Shown one piece after another: positions 45,809 through 57,644 of a DNA stretch of 64,000 nucleotides. Every line of letters starts with the position of its first letter. Position 1 is the first letter of the stretch. The translations under genes were made by a program, and so were the position numbers. Under the pieces are notes generated by a model, which worked only from the letters and a program-made list of their open reading frames with translations, was not told the origin of the DNA and did no database searches. Source of the DNA: Favolaschia claudopus (lineage: Eukaryota > Basidiomycota > Agaricomycetes > Agaricales > Mycenaceae); NCBI GenBank assembly GCA_037176885.1, contig JAWWNJ010000045.1, positions 310,001-374,000 on the forward strand, written 5' to 3'.

Positions 45809-48431
45809 CTAGAAGAATACATTCGTCATGATAAAGTCCATTCCCGTACTGCGGAAGTCCTGAAAAATTACTTGAGCAATATTCCGGCTCATAGAACAGC
45901 GTTGAACATACATCATCCTCCAAATGTGAGCCTTGTGTTCTTAAAACAATGTTTTTGCCACCATTGGAGTACTGCGGCCAGTGTACCCATGGTGAAACTA
46001 CACGAAGGGCTCATTGCTTGACGCATAACCGGGTAAATTTACGCACCCTTTGCGTTATTCGGGTCTCCGGTCGCCGCGAAGCTAGCCCATGCACGGCTCA
46101 TATATACGCCAAGGAATCGATCCTCAATCGGTGTCCCGGGCCCTAGATATGTGGCTCTAAATTGGTTCGCGTTCCAGAAGTCCGTGCTAGATGGGAAGAT
46201 AAGAGTGAGCAAGACCGAGAGAAACGGAGAGTTGAACATTATTTACTCGTTGTTCTGAGTGTTGAAAACGTATGCTACCTGCAATGACCGAATACAGTCA
46301 TATGGATTAGAGACACTGAAAACCCTACCTCTAGGAAGTGTCCCACATAGTCCTGCTTTCCAAATGAAACAGAGTGCGGGATGTGGTTGAATCTATATCG
46401 ACTCTCTGTATGCACGTACTTTCAATATATTATAATTACACACCTATATTTCCACACCGGGACATGACAAGAAATCTCCTTCGCTAGCCATCGTGGGCCC
46501 CTGCCTTTGTGTTCATTAATCACTCAATAAACAGACCAAAAAACTCACGCAGCCATAACCACATCCCCTACCACGGCAGCCGCTCGCTTGTCTTGTGTTC
46601 CAGACACTTCAAACACGCCGTTTTGTACGGGATCAAGTCTGAAGTCGCCTGTATTGAATGGACACCCCTCGGCCAGACTATCGGGATAGAGGTCTAACAG
46701 CGTATCCATCTGATCTGCGGGAACAACGCTGGCAAGCCGAAGCTTGATGTCGTCAACTGTATTCGCGCCTGTTGGTGAGAAACTGTGACCTTCGTCAGTG
46801 TTTGAGCCGATCTACGTTGGAAGGTCAATATCGAAACTTTAATGATTTCACTAGATGATGGCATACCAACATAGGCACTTTCACGAAATTTCCTGCCTTG
46901 TACGCGGCGAAAGGCCCACCAACAGTAATCATATCGCCATCATATAAGACACCATACGTTCCAAAGATCGCACTGCCGGCAGCCTGGAGAAATTCGTCGA
47001 TGGGGAGGGCACGAAGGCAGGCCAGTTGAGACTCCGCGTCGTTCGTAGCTGAAGAATTTCCCCTTGCGCAAGAACTGCTGGATACAAGCGAATCGGAAAG
47101 TCCTTGAGAAATCGGATTGTCGGCAGGTGGATAGGGCAGCCCTATGGTTCCGCTCTCGATAATAGCGCGAGTAAAAAGATGGTCGTTGCGGCCATTGTAA
47201 GCCACAATGTGAGCATGAATGCTCATGCCGCCCGCCTGTCAAATGCAATGAAACCTTTGTTTTTCATGAAGAAATCCACTAACGCTTTGTCCATGAAGTG
47301 TGACATTCCTTCACGCACACTGTGTTAGATGCTAGCAAATTCTCGAAAATATGACGCACCGGGGATTGCCACCAAATTTCGCGATGTTCTCTTGAACCCA
47401 TTGCAAGGCCAGACGTTGGTCCCGTAGCCCAAGGTTCAGAGACCCTTCGTCGGCGAGAGCGGACCCGCCCATCCAGCCCAGTGACGCCAGGCGATAGCTG
47501 CGGGAGTTCAAGTTCATGAGTAACACACTGCAGATGTAGCCTTTGAACTAACTTGATGGACACAAACACGACGGGATGTCCATTAGCGACGGATGCTTGA
47601 ACGAGGTACGTTCCATTATACCGCGAATCAGCCTGGATGAACAAGGTCTCAAGTCAATCATACAAGAAAACAAAAACAGTGAGGAAGAACTCACGCTTCC
47701 TCCGGCAAACTGGAAGCAAGACGTCAGGGTGAATGTCTGTCCATTTTGGCCCGCCGTATCAAAAATCACTTACGAATCCACCGCCGTGAACTGTGAGTGC
47801 AAGCAGATCAGCGACTGCGATATAGAATGTTAAAGAGACAGAAATGTACTCCAAACGATGACCGGGACAAGATTCTCCACCGACGCCTCGTTTGGGCGAA
47901 TCACATTCAGCGTCAAACAATCCTCAGAGCTGGTATAACCCGAATTATCGTCCTGCATTCCCTTATGAATCAATTATTGTGTCCCATCGGGCGCAAAACG
48001 AAAGAAAGACGCACGAATCCAGTGGTAGACGCCGACCAACAATGTGGCCCATACGATGTGGCGTCCAACTCTCTGAAGGGCTTGCTTCTATGAAGATCGG
48101 AACATATCAACTTTGTGAGATCGGAGTTTATATGAAGGCGAAATTATGTAACGTACATTGAGCGAGGTGGCCGAAGGCGAAGGTCTCCAACTGGGGGCTG
48201 AGCATAAGGTATCCCGAGAAATAGACTCTGGTTGAACTGAGGCAAATCAACCCCGCTGTGCAGCGCAAAGTCAGAGTCGGAATCACATAAGTATCGTGTT
48301 CAATGTGACTGAGTTTGAATTCATCTGACTTACCGTACGGTTCCATTCTGGATTCTCACGACAGGTTTGTTGTCGGTGTATGCAGCGAGAGTGGCGGAAA
48401 CGAACGTGGCGAAGAGGAGAGGCGCCAGCAT
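45809..48431 (-). CDS. Secreted type-B carboxylesterase/lipase
   Basis: I resolve 17 exons, all in phase, giving 567 residues: 48431-48334, 48255-48157, 48072-48015, 47961-47850, 47790-47774, 47709-47695, 47632-47553, 47497-47360, 47308-47284, 47235-46867, 46811-46549, 46500-46444, 46392-46329, 46278-46247, 46186-46047, 45997-45912 and 45859-45809. [19 protein letters not shown] is a signal peptide. Family motifs in order: [31 protein letters not shown], oxyanion hole [34 protein letters not shown] with nucleophile Ser214, [10 protein letters not shown] with Glu344, and VGHFLEVAYVF with His462. The end [14 protein letters not shown] is also typical. All triad residues are present, so it is predicted to be an active serine hydrolase on esters or lipids outside the cell. 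An upstream in-frame ATG at 48536 is rejected because it buries the signal peptide. Confidence 0.93.
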
Positions 48432-48897
48432 CGTGGTGGTGAAAGAAATAAAGGACTGGAATGCAAGCAGAGACGGAGCGTAGCCGAGGTTGAATCTCAA
48501 TCCAATGCTTAAATACGAACTGAATCTCAGCAACATCGAGGTGAGTTCGAGGGAACCGACGTACTGGAGCCATGTGGAACACTATCAAGACCCATGATTG
48601 GACAGGACAGATCCCAGCATCCATGAACAGATGTAGGTCGGATTCTCGTACGGGAAGACAATCGTGTGAGCGTATCGCTGCCGATGTTGAACTGTTTTGC
48701 ACCTATTTTAAGCAATCAAGGAATTGTCCAACAAAGAATGTTCTTCAACTGAGGTGTCAGCGGCGGAGGATAGGCTGTACTAAATGCACAACAAACATGA
48801 CCAGAATCGTGTCGACAGAAACCCAAAAACACAGTGGCAGACATGATCGAAGATCGAAGCAGAATTGAAGATATGGCTTGATAATGAGAATTTGTGC

Positions 48898-51006
48898 TTA
48901 TGCGGCAATCATCCCCTCGATAGATCTACCTTTGACAGAACGCCACTCGACAAGAAATGCACCGGCGAAGGAAAGTCCGGCGAGAGACATCGCGACGATG
49001 AATGCGGATGATAGCGACTGCGTGTTGAAGTAATGAGCAGGGAAAATTCCGACCGTCCAATATAAAAACATACCTGATTATACGCGATCAATACAGCGTG
49101 GAGGAATTGTGGCGGGATAGCGTCCTTCAGGGAGTCTGCTCCCGCAGAGAGAATGAGTGTAGCAGAGATGGCGGGGACAGTTGCTGTGAGACGAGAAATG
49201 AAGGTGTTTGTGAAAACGTTCTGCGCTATAGAGACAAATAGAGCGCCGCCTAGACAAAATATCCATGGCGTGTTGGTCAGCTTGTTCGGTGAAGAGCTTA
49301 CGACGCACCCAGTGTATTAGAAAACATGACAAGTGCCGTACCAGTGGGAATGTCACGAAGATCCAGCACTGTTTGCGCTGCCAGCATAGGCTGCTGTATA
49401 CCAAAGCCCACGCCGAGACCGCATAGAATCTCAAACGGCATCCAATTCGCGAGAGTCGATGATAAATGAAGGCTGGTGAGGATACCCGTGCCCACCAGAG
49501 TGAGAATGGACGCGAGGATCATGAAAGGCGCATAGTACCCGATGAGTGTAACCAGTCCGCCAGCGACGACAGATCCAGCGACAAGTGCAATAACGACAGG
49601 AAGGGTATTAACACCGGAACGGGCGGCGGAGTCGCCGTGGATTACCTGGAACCAGATGGGGAGGTAGAATGTTACGATGATGAATGCGCCCCCGAGAGCG
49701 AAGGCGAAGAGTGAGCTACTCCAGATGCTCCGTCGTAGTAGGATACGAGGCGGGATTGTGGCGCGGTCCTGAGCCACGATTTGTATTGCGGTGAATATGG
49801 CCATGAGGATTATAAAGGCGATGAGGAGTCCGAGGATGGGAGCAGAGGTCCAGAGATATTTCGAGCCACCCCATTGCAACACAAGGAGTAGACTTGTGAT
49901 TGCGGGAATGAATACAAGCGTACCGAAAGGATCGAAGTTCAGTAGTCGTTGGAAGAAGTTTGTAGTAGTGACGATCCGAGTGCTCGAGTGCTGAATCTTG
50001 AGAAGGAATACAACGAGTGACAGCGCGATTCCGCCCAAAGGAAGAGAAAGATAGAAACAGTATCGGAAGGAAAGTTTGTCGGTTATGATTCCGCCAATAA
50101 TTGGTCCAGTGACGCAGCCAATTCCGCCCATTCCGCCAATCATGCCGGTGTACAGCGGACGTTTGGCAAGAGGTACGGAATTTGCTATGATGACGAGTGC
50201 ACCTAAACGGTCAAAAATCAGTTCGAAGCCTGACTATGAACGAACTGGAATGGATATTAAGTTGCAGCGCACCAGAGAATATACCAGCGTTGCCCACCCC
50301 AGCGACAGCCCGTCCCAGTATGAATATGCTCGATGACGGAGCAGCTCCGCAGAGCAAGGTACCGATCTCAAATAGCGCAATGGAAGCAACGTAGACCCAT
50401 TTGATTGAGAAATGGGTGTACAGTTTTCCGAAAAGGAGCTGTGTACCGGCGGTGGCCTGTGCAAAATGTACTCAAAGTCAGTATTGAACGATGTAGGACT
50501 CACTAGTAGATATCTAGAGAGCAGTATCTCAGTCAGTCAATCCGCCCATTGACAAGCACATGAAAAGCTCACGCAGAACCATACCATCCAACGTCTTGTA
50601 AACTATTGAAAGCGTCCGTAATCTTAGGCTTAGGGATATGAGGCCGGCGTTCTGTTCTGCATCGATACAACAGACTTACAATAGCGGTACTGATGATCGT
50701 GTTGTCCTGCTCATAGAAACGGTCAACACAAACTGATTGTCTGACAAAATCACCAAAACTGACGAGAGCAACCAGAAAACAGGAGAGTCCCAATGCAATG
50801 GTCAGAAGCGCTAGCTTTGCACCTCTAGGGTAGTTTTCTTCCTCTTGAGGCGGCACATTGGCACGATCTTGAGCCCCAATACTCGGGGTTTCTTTCTCCA
50901 GTTTTGATTTCGCCGACTCGGATTGCTGGCAGCCTATAGTTTGAGGGAAGGTCGCCGTCTGGAGACGAGCACCGGAGTCGATAGCGAAGGCTTTGTCCAG
51001 GGACAT
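48898..51006 (-). CDS. MFS exporter, DHA2-like 14-TM family
   Basis: Eight exons: 51006-50764, 50706-50680, 50628-50573, 50513-50504, 50456-50273, 50202-49309, 49249-49074 and 49017-48898, giving 569 residues. The N-terminal 60 residues are polar and cytosolic. LALLTIALGLSCFLVAL joins DNTIISTAIPKI, the family's motif in TM1. DVGWYGSAYLL, FGKLYTHFSIKWVY and GRAVAGVGNAG form the A/B motif region; GMGGIGCVTGPIIGG is the antiporter motif C. About fourteen helices can be counted, ending at SSAFIVAMSLAGLSFAGAF. Typical substrates are toxins, drugs or secondary metabolites exported by proton antiport at the plasma membrane; the substrate here is unknown. Exon 4 is only 10 bp (A TAT CTA CTA), required to give SAYLLA. 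The 3' part beyond 49,494 is unique; the rest is duplicated at 59,702 onward. The esterase starts 467 bp downstream on the same strand. Confidence 0.93.
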
Positions 51007-51399
51007 GGCGGGATCCCCTCCTCAATCGGGCCTTCTGGCATCTCCTCGACGAACTTTTAGAATCATGATGATGTGGTGGGGAAAAGCCAGTTTCGGCAAG
51101 TGCCGCCGTCGGATCAAATTCCGATCTCCCGAGTCCGTTACTTGGACTTCGCCACCACAATCATCCCCGTCGTCTTGTCGTCGTCCCGATTCTCTGTTGT
51201 TCCCTCGCGCACGCATCTCAAAAGTCAAGAAACTCACCATCGCTGTAAGCAGCAGCTTCTTCAAGCGGTAGCTTCTACCGGGATAGTGCCACCACGGCCC
51301 GTGGGAACAGAATCAAACAAACCATCTTTGGCTCTGACCACGTCAGACGGTCCTTGACGCCACCATGCACGCGACTTTTGTACAACAACGACCCCCGCG

Positions 51400-53000
51400 T
51401 CGATAGTCATGCTTGAACCCGACAACATTCCTCCATAGACTTCCTGACCCCACCCAGCGGCTTCCCGCTCTCACCCTCAAACCTCCTGAGTCCTCAAACC
51501 AGCCGTTTCGTCGACACCCCGCCGCCACGCATCCTCACCGCCCCACCACCACCACTAAGACTCACCGACGCGTCGGCAGCAACGTCATCGACGACGACCG
51601 TTTGTCACCGCCTCGTCTCTCGTCTGCCCGCTAACACTCTTTTTAGCGCGTACACCTCACAGCCTCTCCTCCTTCCCACAACACCCCACCCTCTCCTCTG
51701 CACCCTCTCGACGAACCGCACCCTTCGCCCCGCCGCCGCCGCCGTTCGCCGAGTCGACGCTGAAGTCGACCCGTACATGGTACATACCGCTCGAAGTACG
51801 TCCTCCCGCTTCCTCTCCCTTCCTTAACTAACAATATCCCCATGTTCCCTAGCGAGACGCCTTCCCCGTTACCCGTCGTCACCGCTTCCCCACCGCCGCC
51901 ACGTTACCAACATTGTGCCGGTATCTCCCGCCATCCCGACACTCCCAAGCCCAAACCCACCAAACCCTTCAGTCCCTCCACCTCGAACGATGCCGCCGCC
52001 GCCGCCGACGTCGTCCACGCCACCCTCGTCAACACCGACGCTGAGATTCTCACGTCGGCGCTACGCGCGTCGCCTCGAAAACTTGCACTAGAAAGTTGAA
52101 TTAAGGTGCGCTTGATGCGCGTCGATTCCCTTCCGACGTGCTTAAACCTGCATTCATGTAGGTTCCAAACCAAAATAAACAAGACTCTTACTCACTTTGA
52201 CTCTCTAGGAACAATGTCGACCTGCCGCTCGCCCGCCGCACAGAGCACAAACGACGATGCCGCGACCGAACTCGACGAGGAACGACGTGCGGAGGCTGAG
52301 GGTGATCTTACATGTACCGGTGCGGCGTTGGAGACACACGAACGAACGGTGCGTACCCCTCGCCTTCTTTCTTTCACCCCTTCTCACTGACTTGTTTTTC
52401 CTTCCAGCTGCCAACCCCACCTCCACCTCCGCACCGCCGTTTCGTGACCGAGGCCGCGTCACCGTCGTCCCCGCTCCGTCCTCAACTCCGCCTATCCACG
52501 TACGCTATGCAAATCACAAGCCGTCCGTACCAGACCTCGCTACCCCGGCATCCCCGGCTCGCCAAACCCACCCGCCGCCCAACTCCTTGTCACTCTCGGC
52601 GCCCACATCGTCGTCGGGGCGCTACGCGCGCCGACTCGCTCGGAATGCCGCGGTAGGATCGCCCCGCCTTCGCCTTCCCGCACCCTACCGACAACTTCCC
52701 TCCCCTCTCTAGCCACTCTCTTCCCCACCTCGCCGCCGCCGCCCTCCCCGACACCCTCGACTCCGACGACGCTGCAGCGCCCACACGCGACGACTGACTC
52801 GAAACTGAGCTAAAAATCAATTTCGAGTCAATTCTTTTGCTTGAACTATCAATGAACGAAACATTGTACTCACCCGAGTATGCAGATCAGCGCGCCCCGC
52901 AGCCGCCGCCCTCCTCCTCGTCACTCTCAACGCCGACATCGTCGTCTGGGGCGCTACGCGCGCCGACTCGCGCGGACGAAATGCTGCGCTAGGCTCAAAA
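51400..53000 (+). other. C-rich region with exon-like repeats, plus strand
   Basis: Three similar blocks end in a hairpin word GGCGCTACGCGCG(C/T)C: near 52,057, 52,615 and 52,948. Each is followed within about 60 bp by a splice-donor-like site (GTGCGC, GTAGGA, GTGAGT). Blocks 2 and 3 also share a preceding stretch (GTCACTCTC.(G/A)CGCC.ACATCGTCGTC). Intron-like segments with good signals exist, e.g. 51,797-51,853 (GTACGT, CTAAC branch, CTAG) and 52,348-52,407 (GTGCGT ... CCAG). An ATG at 52,213 opens a 45-codon exon, but its joined product is low-complexity Pro/Ser/Arg. I regard it as a spliced non-coding or doubtful coding locus. Repeated at 61,608-63,208. Confidence 0.45.
52795..52830. repeat. 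10 bp perfect inverted repeat
   Basis: TGACTCGAAA (52795-52804) and TTTCGAGTCA (52821-52830), 16 bp apart. The GACTCG/CGAGTC ends resemble the acceptor stem of the tRNA-like array, but no T-arm or B box lies between. Second copy at 63,003-63,038. Confidence 0.55.
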
Positions 53001-53540
53001 TCAGGTGAGTTTCTTTTTCTACAAGAAAAGAAACAGAATAACTTACCTGTCTATACAGCTCAACGGGTCGACGTTTCGCGCTCGGCACGAATTCGGGAAG
53101 GAAGTTTGAGGCAAAAGAGGGAGAAGATCGGGAGAGCGGGGATTGATGCGCGGGACGAAGATTGAACGACGGAGATGGGCTGCTGGTTCGCAAAGTCGCA
53201 ATGAAGTCGATCCCGTCAATATCGTAGCTGCTCTGTACGTAGGTAGTCGAATAAAGTCTTGTTTCCGCTATCTGCCGCTTGAATCGTCAGTTAAGCTCGA
53301 TTAACGGCGGCGTACGACTCGAGTGCAGTGAATCAAACGAATCGAAAGAAGACAAGATAAAACTCACCTCCATTGAAGTGCAGCTGCCAATCCCGGAGGT
53401 GCGAGTCAAATTGAAGATTTGGAAGAGATGGATGATGAACTTGTGATGAACCGTGCGCTGAGTTGGTATCAGCGCACGAGGAGAATGAAGTGGCAAAAGG
53501 AAAGCTTACCTCTGGAACTAGAATTCAAGTCAAATCCAAC

Positions 53541-53564
53541 GCGAGTCGAAACGAATCGACTCGC
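53541..53564. repeat. 8 bp stem hairpin
   Basis: GCGAGTCG - 8 bases - CGACTCGC, perfect stem. Duplicated at 63,749-63,772. Confidence 0.55.
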
Positions 53565-55034
53565 TGGCGTTAAACAAACCGGCAGTTGAGAATTGAATGG
53601 AAAATCTGGAACGTTGCACATTGTAGTCCAAGACATGATGCTTATTGAAGGACGGTCAGCGTTGACGGAATTCAAGTAAATTGATTATAATAACCTGGAC
53701 TCACCGACAGTTCAAGTGAGTCCGTTGCCAAGAATATATGAACGTGGGTGAAGGGTAAGCAAAGCAAAGCATACCATGAATACAGACGAAAGGATACAAG
53801 TTGAAGTTACTTGAGCTTACAGACTTCCGCTCGAACGCGACTGATAGCTGAACGAGACGGTAACAGATTGAGATATGTATTGAATACAGAAAGGAAAAGG
53901 ACCAAGCTCACCTCAGTCTGAACTCGAGAATCGTTGACCTTGAATGTAAGTAAGGAAGAAAGTGAAGGTTAGTGTCAGATGAAGTTCGGCTTAACATCGT
54001 CGCTCACATCTTGGATCGAAGAAGATATGTAATATACTTACTCACCTTCAACTGTGAATGAATACACACGCGCGCGATTCCAGCCAGCATGGGTTCGACC
54101 TTCAAGAACCAAGTCACACGGTCAATAATCTCGTCGTAAGTTATTGAAATTGTGCATACCTGAGACAAAACGAGCATAGTTTCGGCATTGTAGTTGAAGT
54201 GCAAGGAGAGTTGACTGCAGAGCGGCATAGCTTCGGCCTCTGAGGTATACAAATGGGAAGTTAGTGTCGTTTCGTGTATAGAAATAAGTGGTAGGAAGAG
54301 TCAGACATACCTCGTAGCATACCAGCATAGTTTCGGTATCAAGTCAAACCAACGAAAGGCTAGAGTAGATTAAAGTCAGATCGAGTTCAAGTGCGAATGG
54401 ATTGACGATGTGCACCTTATTCCAATCCCAATTCAAATGCGACCTTCAGCTTGAAACCAACTCCAGAGTGTGCCCTTCAGCCGGGATAACAGAGTCACAA
54501 AGTTGAACAAAGCTGGACTCACCCCTCCTCGAAACCGACCCACCCTCAATGAAATGAACTCAAAACAAGCTATTCAAGTCAATACTGACTGGTTCGGTCA
54601 AAAACGAAGAGAAAAATGGGACGAAATTCAAGAGTTGGCTCACCGGAGATCCCCGAGGCGGCGCTGAAGTCAATATCGAAGCCGTATGTACTCAAGTTGT
54701 ATGCCACTGATGAAGAGAAAGGCTATCTGAGTAGTAACACACGTTGAATATAACAGGAAGCATCGCACTCACCCAGATGAAATCAACCATAACTCAACAA
54801 AAATGAACCCGACAGTCGTTAACCAAGTCAATCCTAAACGATTCAATCAGCGAACGAACATAAATGAAGGGAAAGTCGGCACACCGAGGACCCTCGAGAC
54901 GCGCCAAGTCAATCCAGGTTAGAGTTTGAATAATTTGCTTGAGATGGACATGTCCATTTGAAGGTATAGGTTGAGCGAGACTATTAAAGCGGTCAGTAAT
55001 CGTTGATAATGGCGGTATTGGAACGTACTTAGAC

Positions 55035-55310
55035 AGTCCCAGTGTGCATCTCACGAAGCTATTCAAACGGTCAGTCGTTCAAAGTTGAATTCAATGAGGG
55101 ACTCACTTACCTCGGATGCACACAGTCGGAATGTACATCTCATGTGGTTCAAGAATGAATAGAGATTGAATGAAAGATCAGTAAACACTCAAAATGTGCA
55201 TCTCACGAACCTGTTCAAACGGTCAGTCATTCAAGGGTGAATTCAATAAGGACTCACTTGTCTGCGGTGCACACAGTTGGAATGTGCATCTCATGTAAGT
55301 TAAGAGCGAA
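55035..55310 (-). repeat. Direct repeat, 2 copies, about 150 bp offset
   Basis: TGTGCATCTCACGAA followed by TTCAAACGGTCAGTC, TTGAATTCAAT-like, GGACTCACTT, then GTGCACACAGTTGGAATGTG-like sequence occurs at about 55,043-55,145 and again at about 55,196-55,297, around 80-85 percent alike by eye. Confidence 0.65.
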
Positions 55311-55969
55311 TACAAACTGGACGATAGGTTAGTAAAGGCTTGAATCAAAGGAATTGAAGTCACTCACCTGTACAAACTCGTCGAAACATAACTTGAAGAT
55401 CAATTTGGCGTTGAAAGGGTCGGAATCTGAATCTTGTATAGCGAAAGGCACAGCAAAGCGATACTAATTGGAAGGTAAGTAATCGGTTCAACGAGAAAAG
55501 ACGAAAACTCGCTGTATTGAACGAATTGAAGTAGGAGTACTGAAGGATTGAGTACACAGGTGAAACTGAATAGAAAGGGACATACTAGAGTGTTATTGAG
55601 ACTAGAATTGAAAGTGTATAACAGTCAGTTGACTGGAAGACAGAGAGGTAAGGTGGAAGTCACAAGAAACAAGCCATCGACATGAGAGTTGACGAAGAAG
55701 TGCGCGAAGAAGTGCGCCGGGCGAAAGCCGATCAAAGCCGAGAGTCGGGTTGAAGCACAAAAGTGTCGAGTTGAAGGAAAGGAAAGCGAATTGAAGAGGT
55801 ATTGAAGTAGAGATGAATATAAAGTTGAATGAAAGTGAAGTAAGGTTGAGTGGTTGAAGGGAGGGAAGTGGGAAGTGGGCGGGAACCCATGATCAAAGTC
55901 GACGATATGAGCTCACCTATATACCCTCCCCCCGGCCCTCCTACGCAATGCTCTTCAGCAAATCTTCCG

Positions 55970-57640
55970 CAAATCCACCGGGATCGACAGTCCGTCTTGA
56001 GAATTTGCGGAGCGGCCGCCATTCAACCGGAAATTGCGGAAATTGGAGAAGACAACGGCGAACTCAGAAATATTCATAAATCAGCAACGAGGTCCACGGA
56101 AATTCCACGCACGTCAAGCATGATTCGTGTGACTGATGGAGTGATATTCAGTGTCGTAACGCCGGGGTGAAGGGGGAGCTGGGCTCGAGAAAGCGGTGGG
56201 GTTGAGATAGGGGTGAATTGCCATTGCGGCGTGAAGACGAGTCGACGGCCTTCGAAACTTGGGGAGCAGTGGGATTGGGTAGTCTAGACAAGGTTTCAGG
56301 TGCCAAGAGTTGGAGATGACAGCATGATACGGCCATGGAAGCGAGGGATACTAAAACACACCGGAATTCATCCGGTCGCAACGCCGCTCCAATCGTTCCA
56401 GAACCTTCCCCGACGCCACGCGTTTCCGTAACCATTTGATGGTGGAAGTCTTGAGTCATTCCCTGGCGGTACCGCTAGCCCAGACTCCGTTTTTTCGAAA
56501 TGCGCGCAAACGCTTGTGTTGCTGTTTCCGGGGTTCCTGGGCAAAAATAGCCTTGCAATTCGCATGAAGCAAAGTTATATGAAGTATTGATACGCACATG
56601 AGTCACAGAGGACACTCAGCGCAGCAGCAGGAATCGTCGATGGTGGTGGTGAGAGGCAATGTTCGGAATTTCCTGATTCGGACTCGATATCGATGATCGC
56701 ATCAACATCTCTCTTCCGCTCCCCTCACCTCATCTCGTTGAAGGCTTTCTGCCCACGCCCTGTGCGCCTCTGCCAAGCGTCAACATACCGGCATAGCGCG
56801 CTGGAGGCGGCCCTCAAGCTCCGAAGACCCCGAAAACCGGTGTATCTAATTCCATGGGCCTATTTCGGCAATTTTTCTGAGAATTCTGCGCGCGCCCACC
56901 GCTGGATCTCTGCTGCCGTTACAAGATGCTTATCACTCGGACTTGCTCGTTGCTCTGCTGGCTTTCGTCTTTCGCCGTCTCTGTGGAGTTGCTTCAAGAT
57001 TTGAAAACTGGACTCGATTGCTGGTAGGCTATTGACACAGCTGGGCGCTGGCGTCGATGTCAGGATTGGTGTAAATGTTCCCACTTCAAGTCCGACGCGC
57101 GAATCACATCAACGCGTACTTACAATTCGAAATTCATCACAACGTTATCTCCCAAGCCCAGGTCGGCGCCGCACTGATTTCTTTGTCTCCCTCTAGTTGT
57201 ACTGCTTGCGCTGAGATCAATCCTCAAGTCTGTCAATCTGCGAGTTATTTACGGGTTGAGAATGCTTAGAAACTCAGAGATACACGTTCAGGACGGCCCG
57301 ACGCAGTGGAGTCCGGCAGGACTTATCGAGTTCGTAAGTTGCTGATTCATTCAAAACATTTTCAATTGGGCTGATCTTGTTGCGACGGAGAGACTCAGCC
57401 GACGCCGTTCTAGCAGGTTTAGAACTAACACAACCAAACCAACCTTCCTTCCTTTCCCCCACCACCTTCCCCCAAATCTCCTATGCACTCCGCATTTTCA
57501 ATTCACCTCCCTCAACCGCTTTAGCCTGTTCTCGTGGCCAAACACCGCCAGCATTGCGTTGATCATACGTATTGTCTCCCCGCGAGCGATGCCTCCAGTG
57601 AGTTTTCCCTTTACACTTTTCTCTCTCTTTTGACGTGTTT
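55970..57640. other. Gene-poor interval
   Basis: Frames of about 100 codons at 55,850 (+), 56,459 (-) and 56,693 (+) have no recognisable similarity and conflict with each other. Nothing supported. Confidence 0.35.
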
Positions 57641-57644
57641 TTCA

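Larger units (their letters stand above)
53280..55960 (-). other. Series of splice-donor-like sites on the minus strand, no ORF
   Basis: Reading the minus strand, GTGAGT/GTAAGY/GTATGY-type donors occur roughly every 80-250 bp (forward ACTCACC, CTTACC, CATACC at about 53,363, 53,506, 53,699, 53,771, 53,907, 54,041, 54,157, 54,308, 54,519, 54,639, 54,770, 55,102, 55,365 and 55,914). Intervening segments are short and have no long open frames. This looks like a many-exon non-coding transcript or an array of exon-like repeats. The first part is repeated in unit 2 of the 10.2 kb duplication. Confidence 0.4.

Noticed and set aside
48432..48536. Upstream ATG (48536) as the esterase start
   Set aside because: It would place about 35 residues before a clear signal peptide; the ATG at 48431 fits secretion.
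52257..52712. 151-codon plus-strand ORF (and its copy at 62,465)
   Set aside because: It reads straight through a well-formed intron (52,348-52,407), and its Pro/Ser/Arg bias reflects C-rich DNA. The second copy is only part of the 10.2 kb duplication.
52795..52830. Another tRNA-like cassette because of GACTCG/CGAGTC ends
   Set aside because: Only 36 bp long, no D-arm, T-arm or B box.
56148..57004. 100-codon frames on both strands
   Set aside because: Mutually overlapping, no motif, no splice support.
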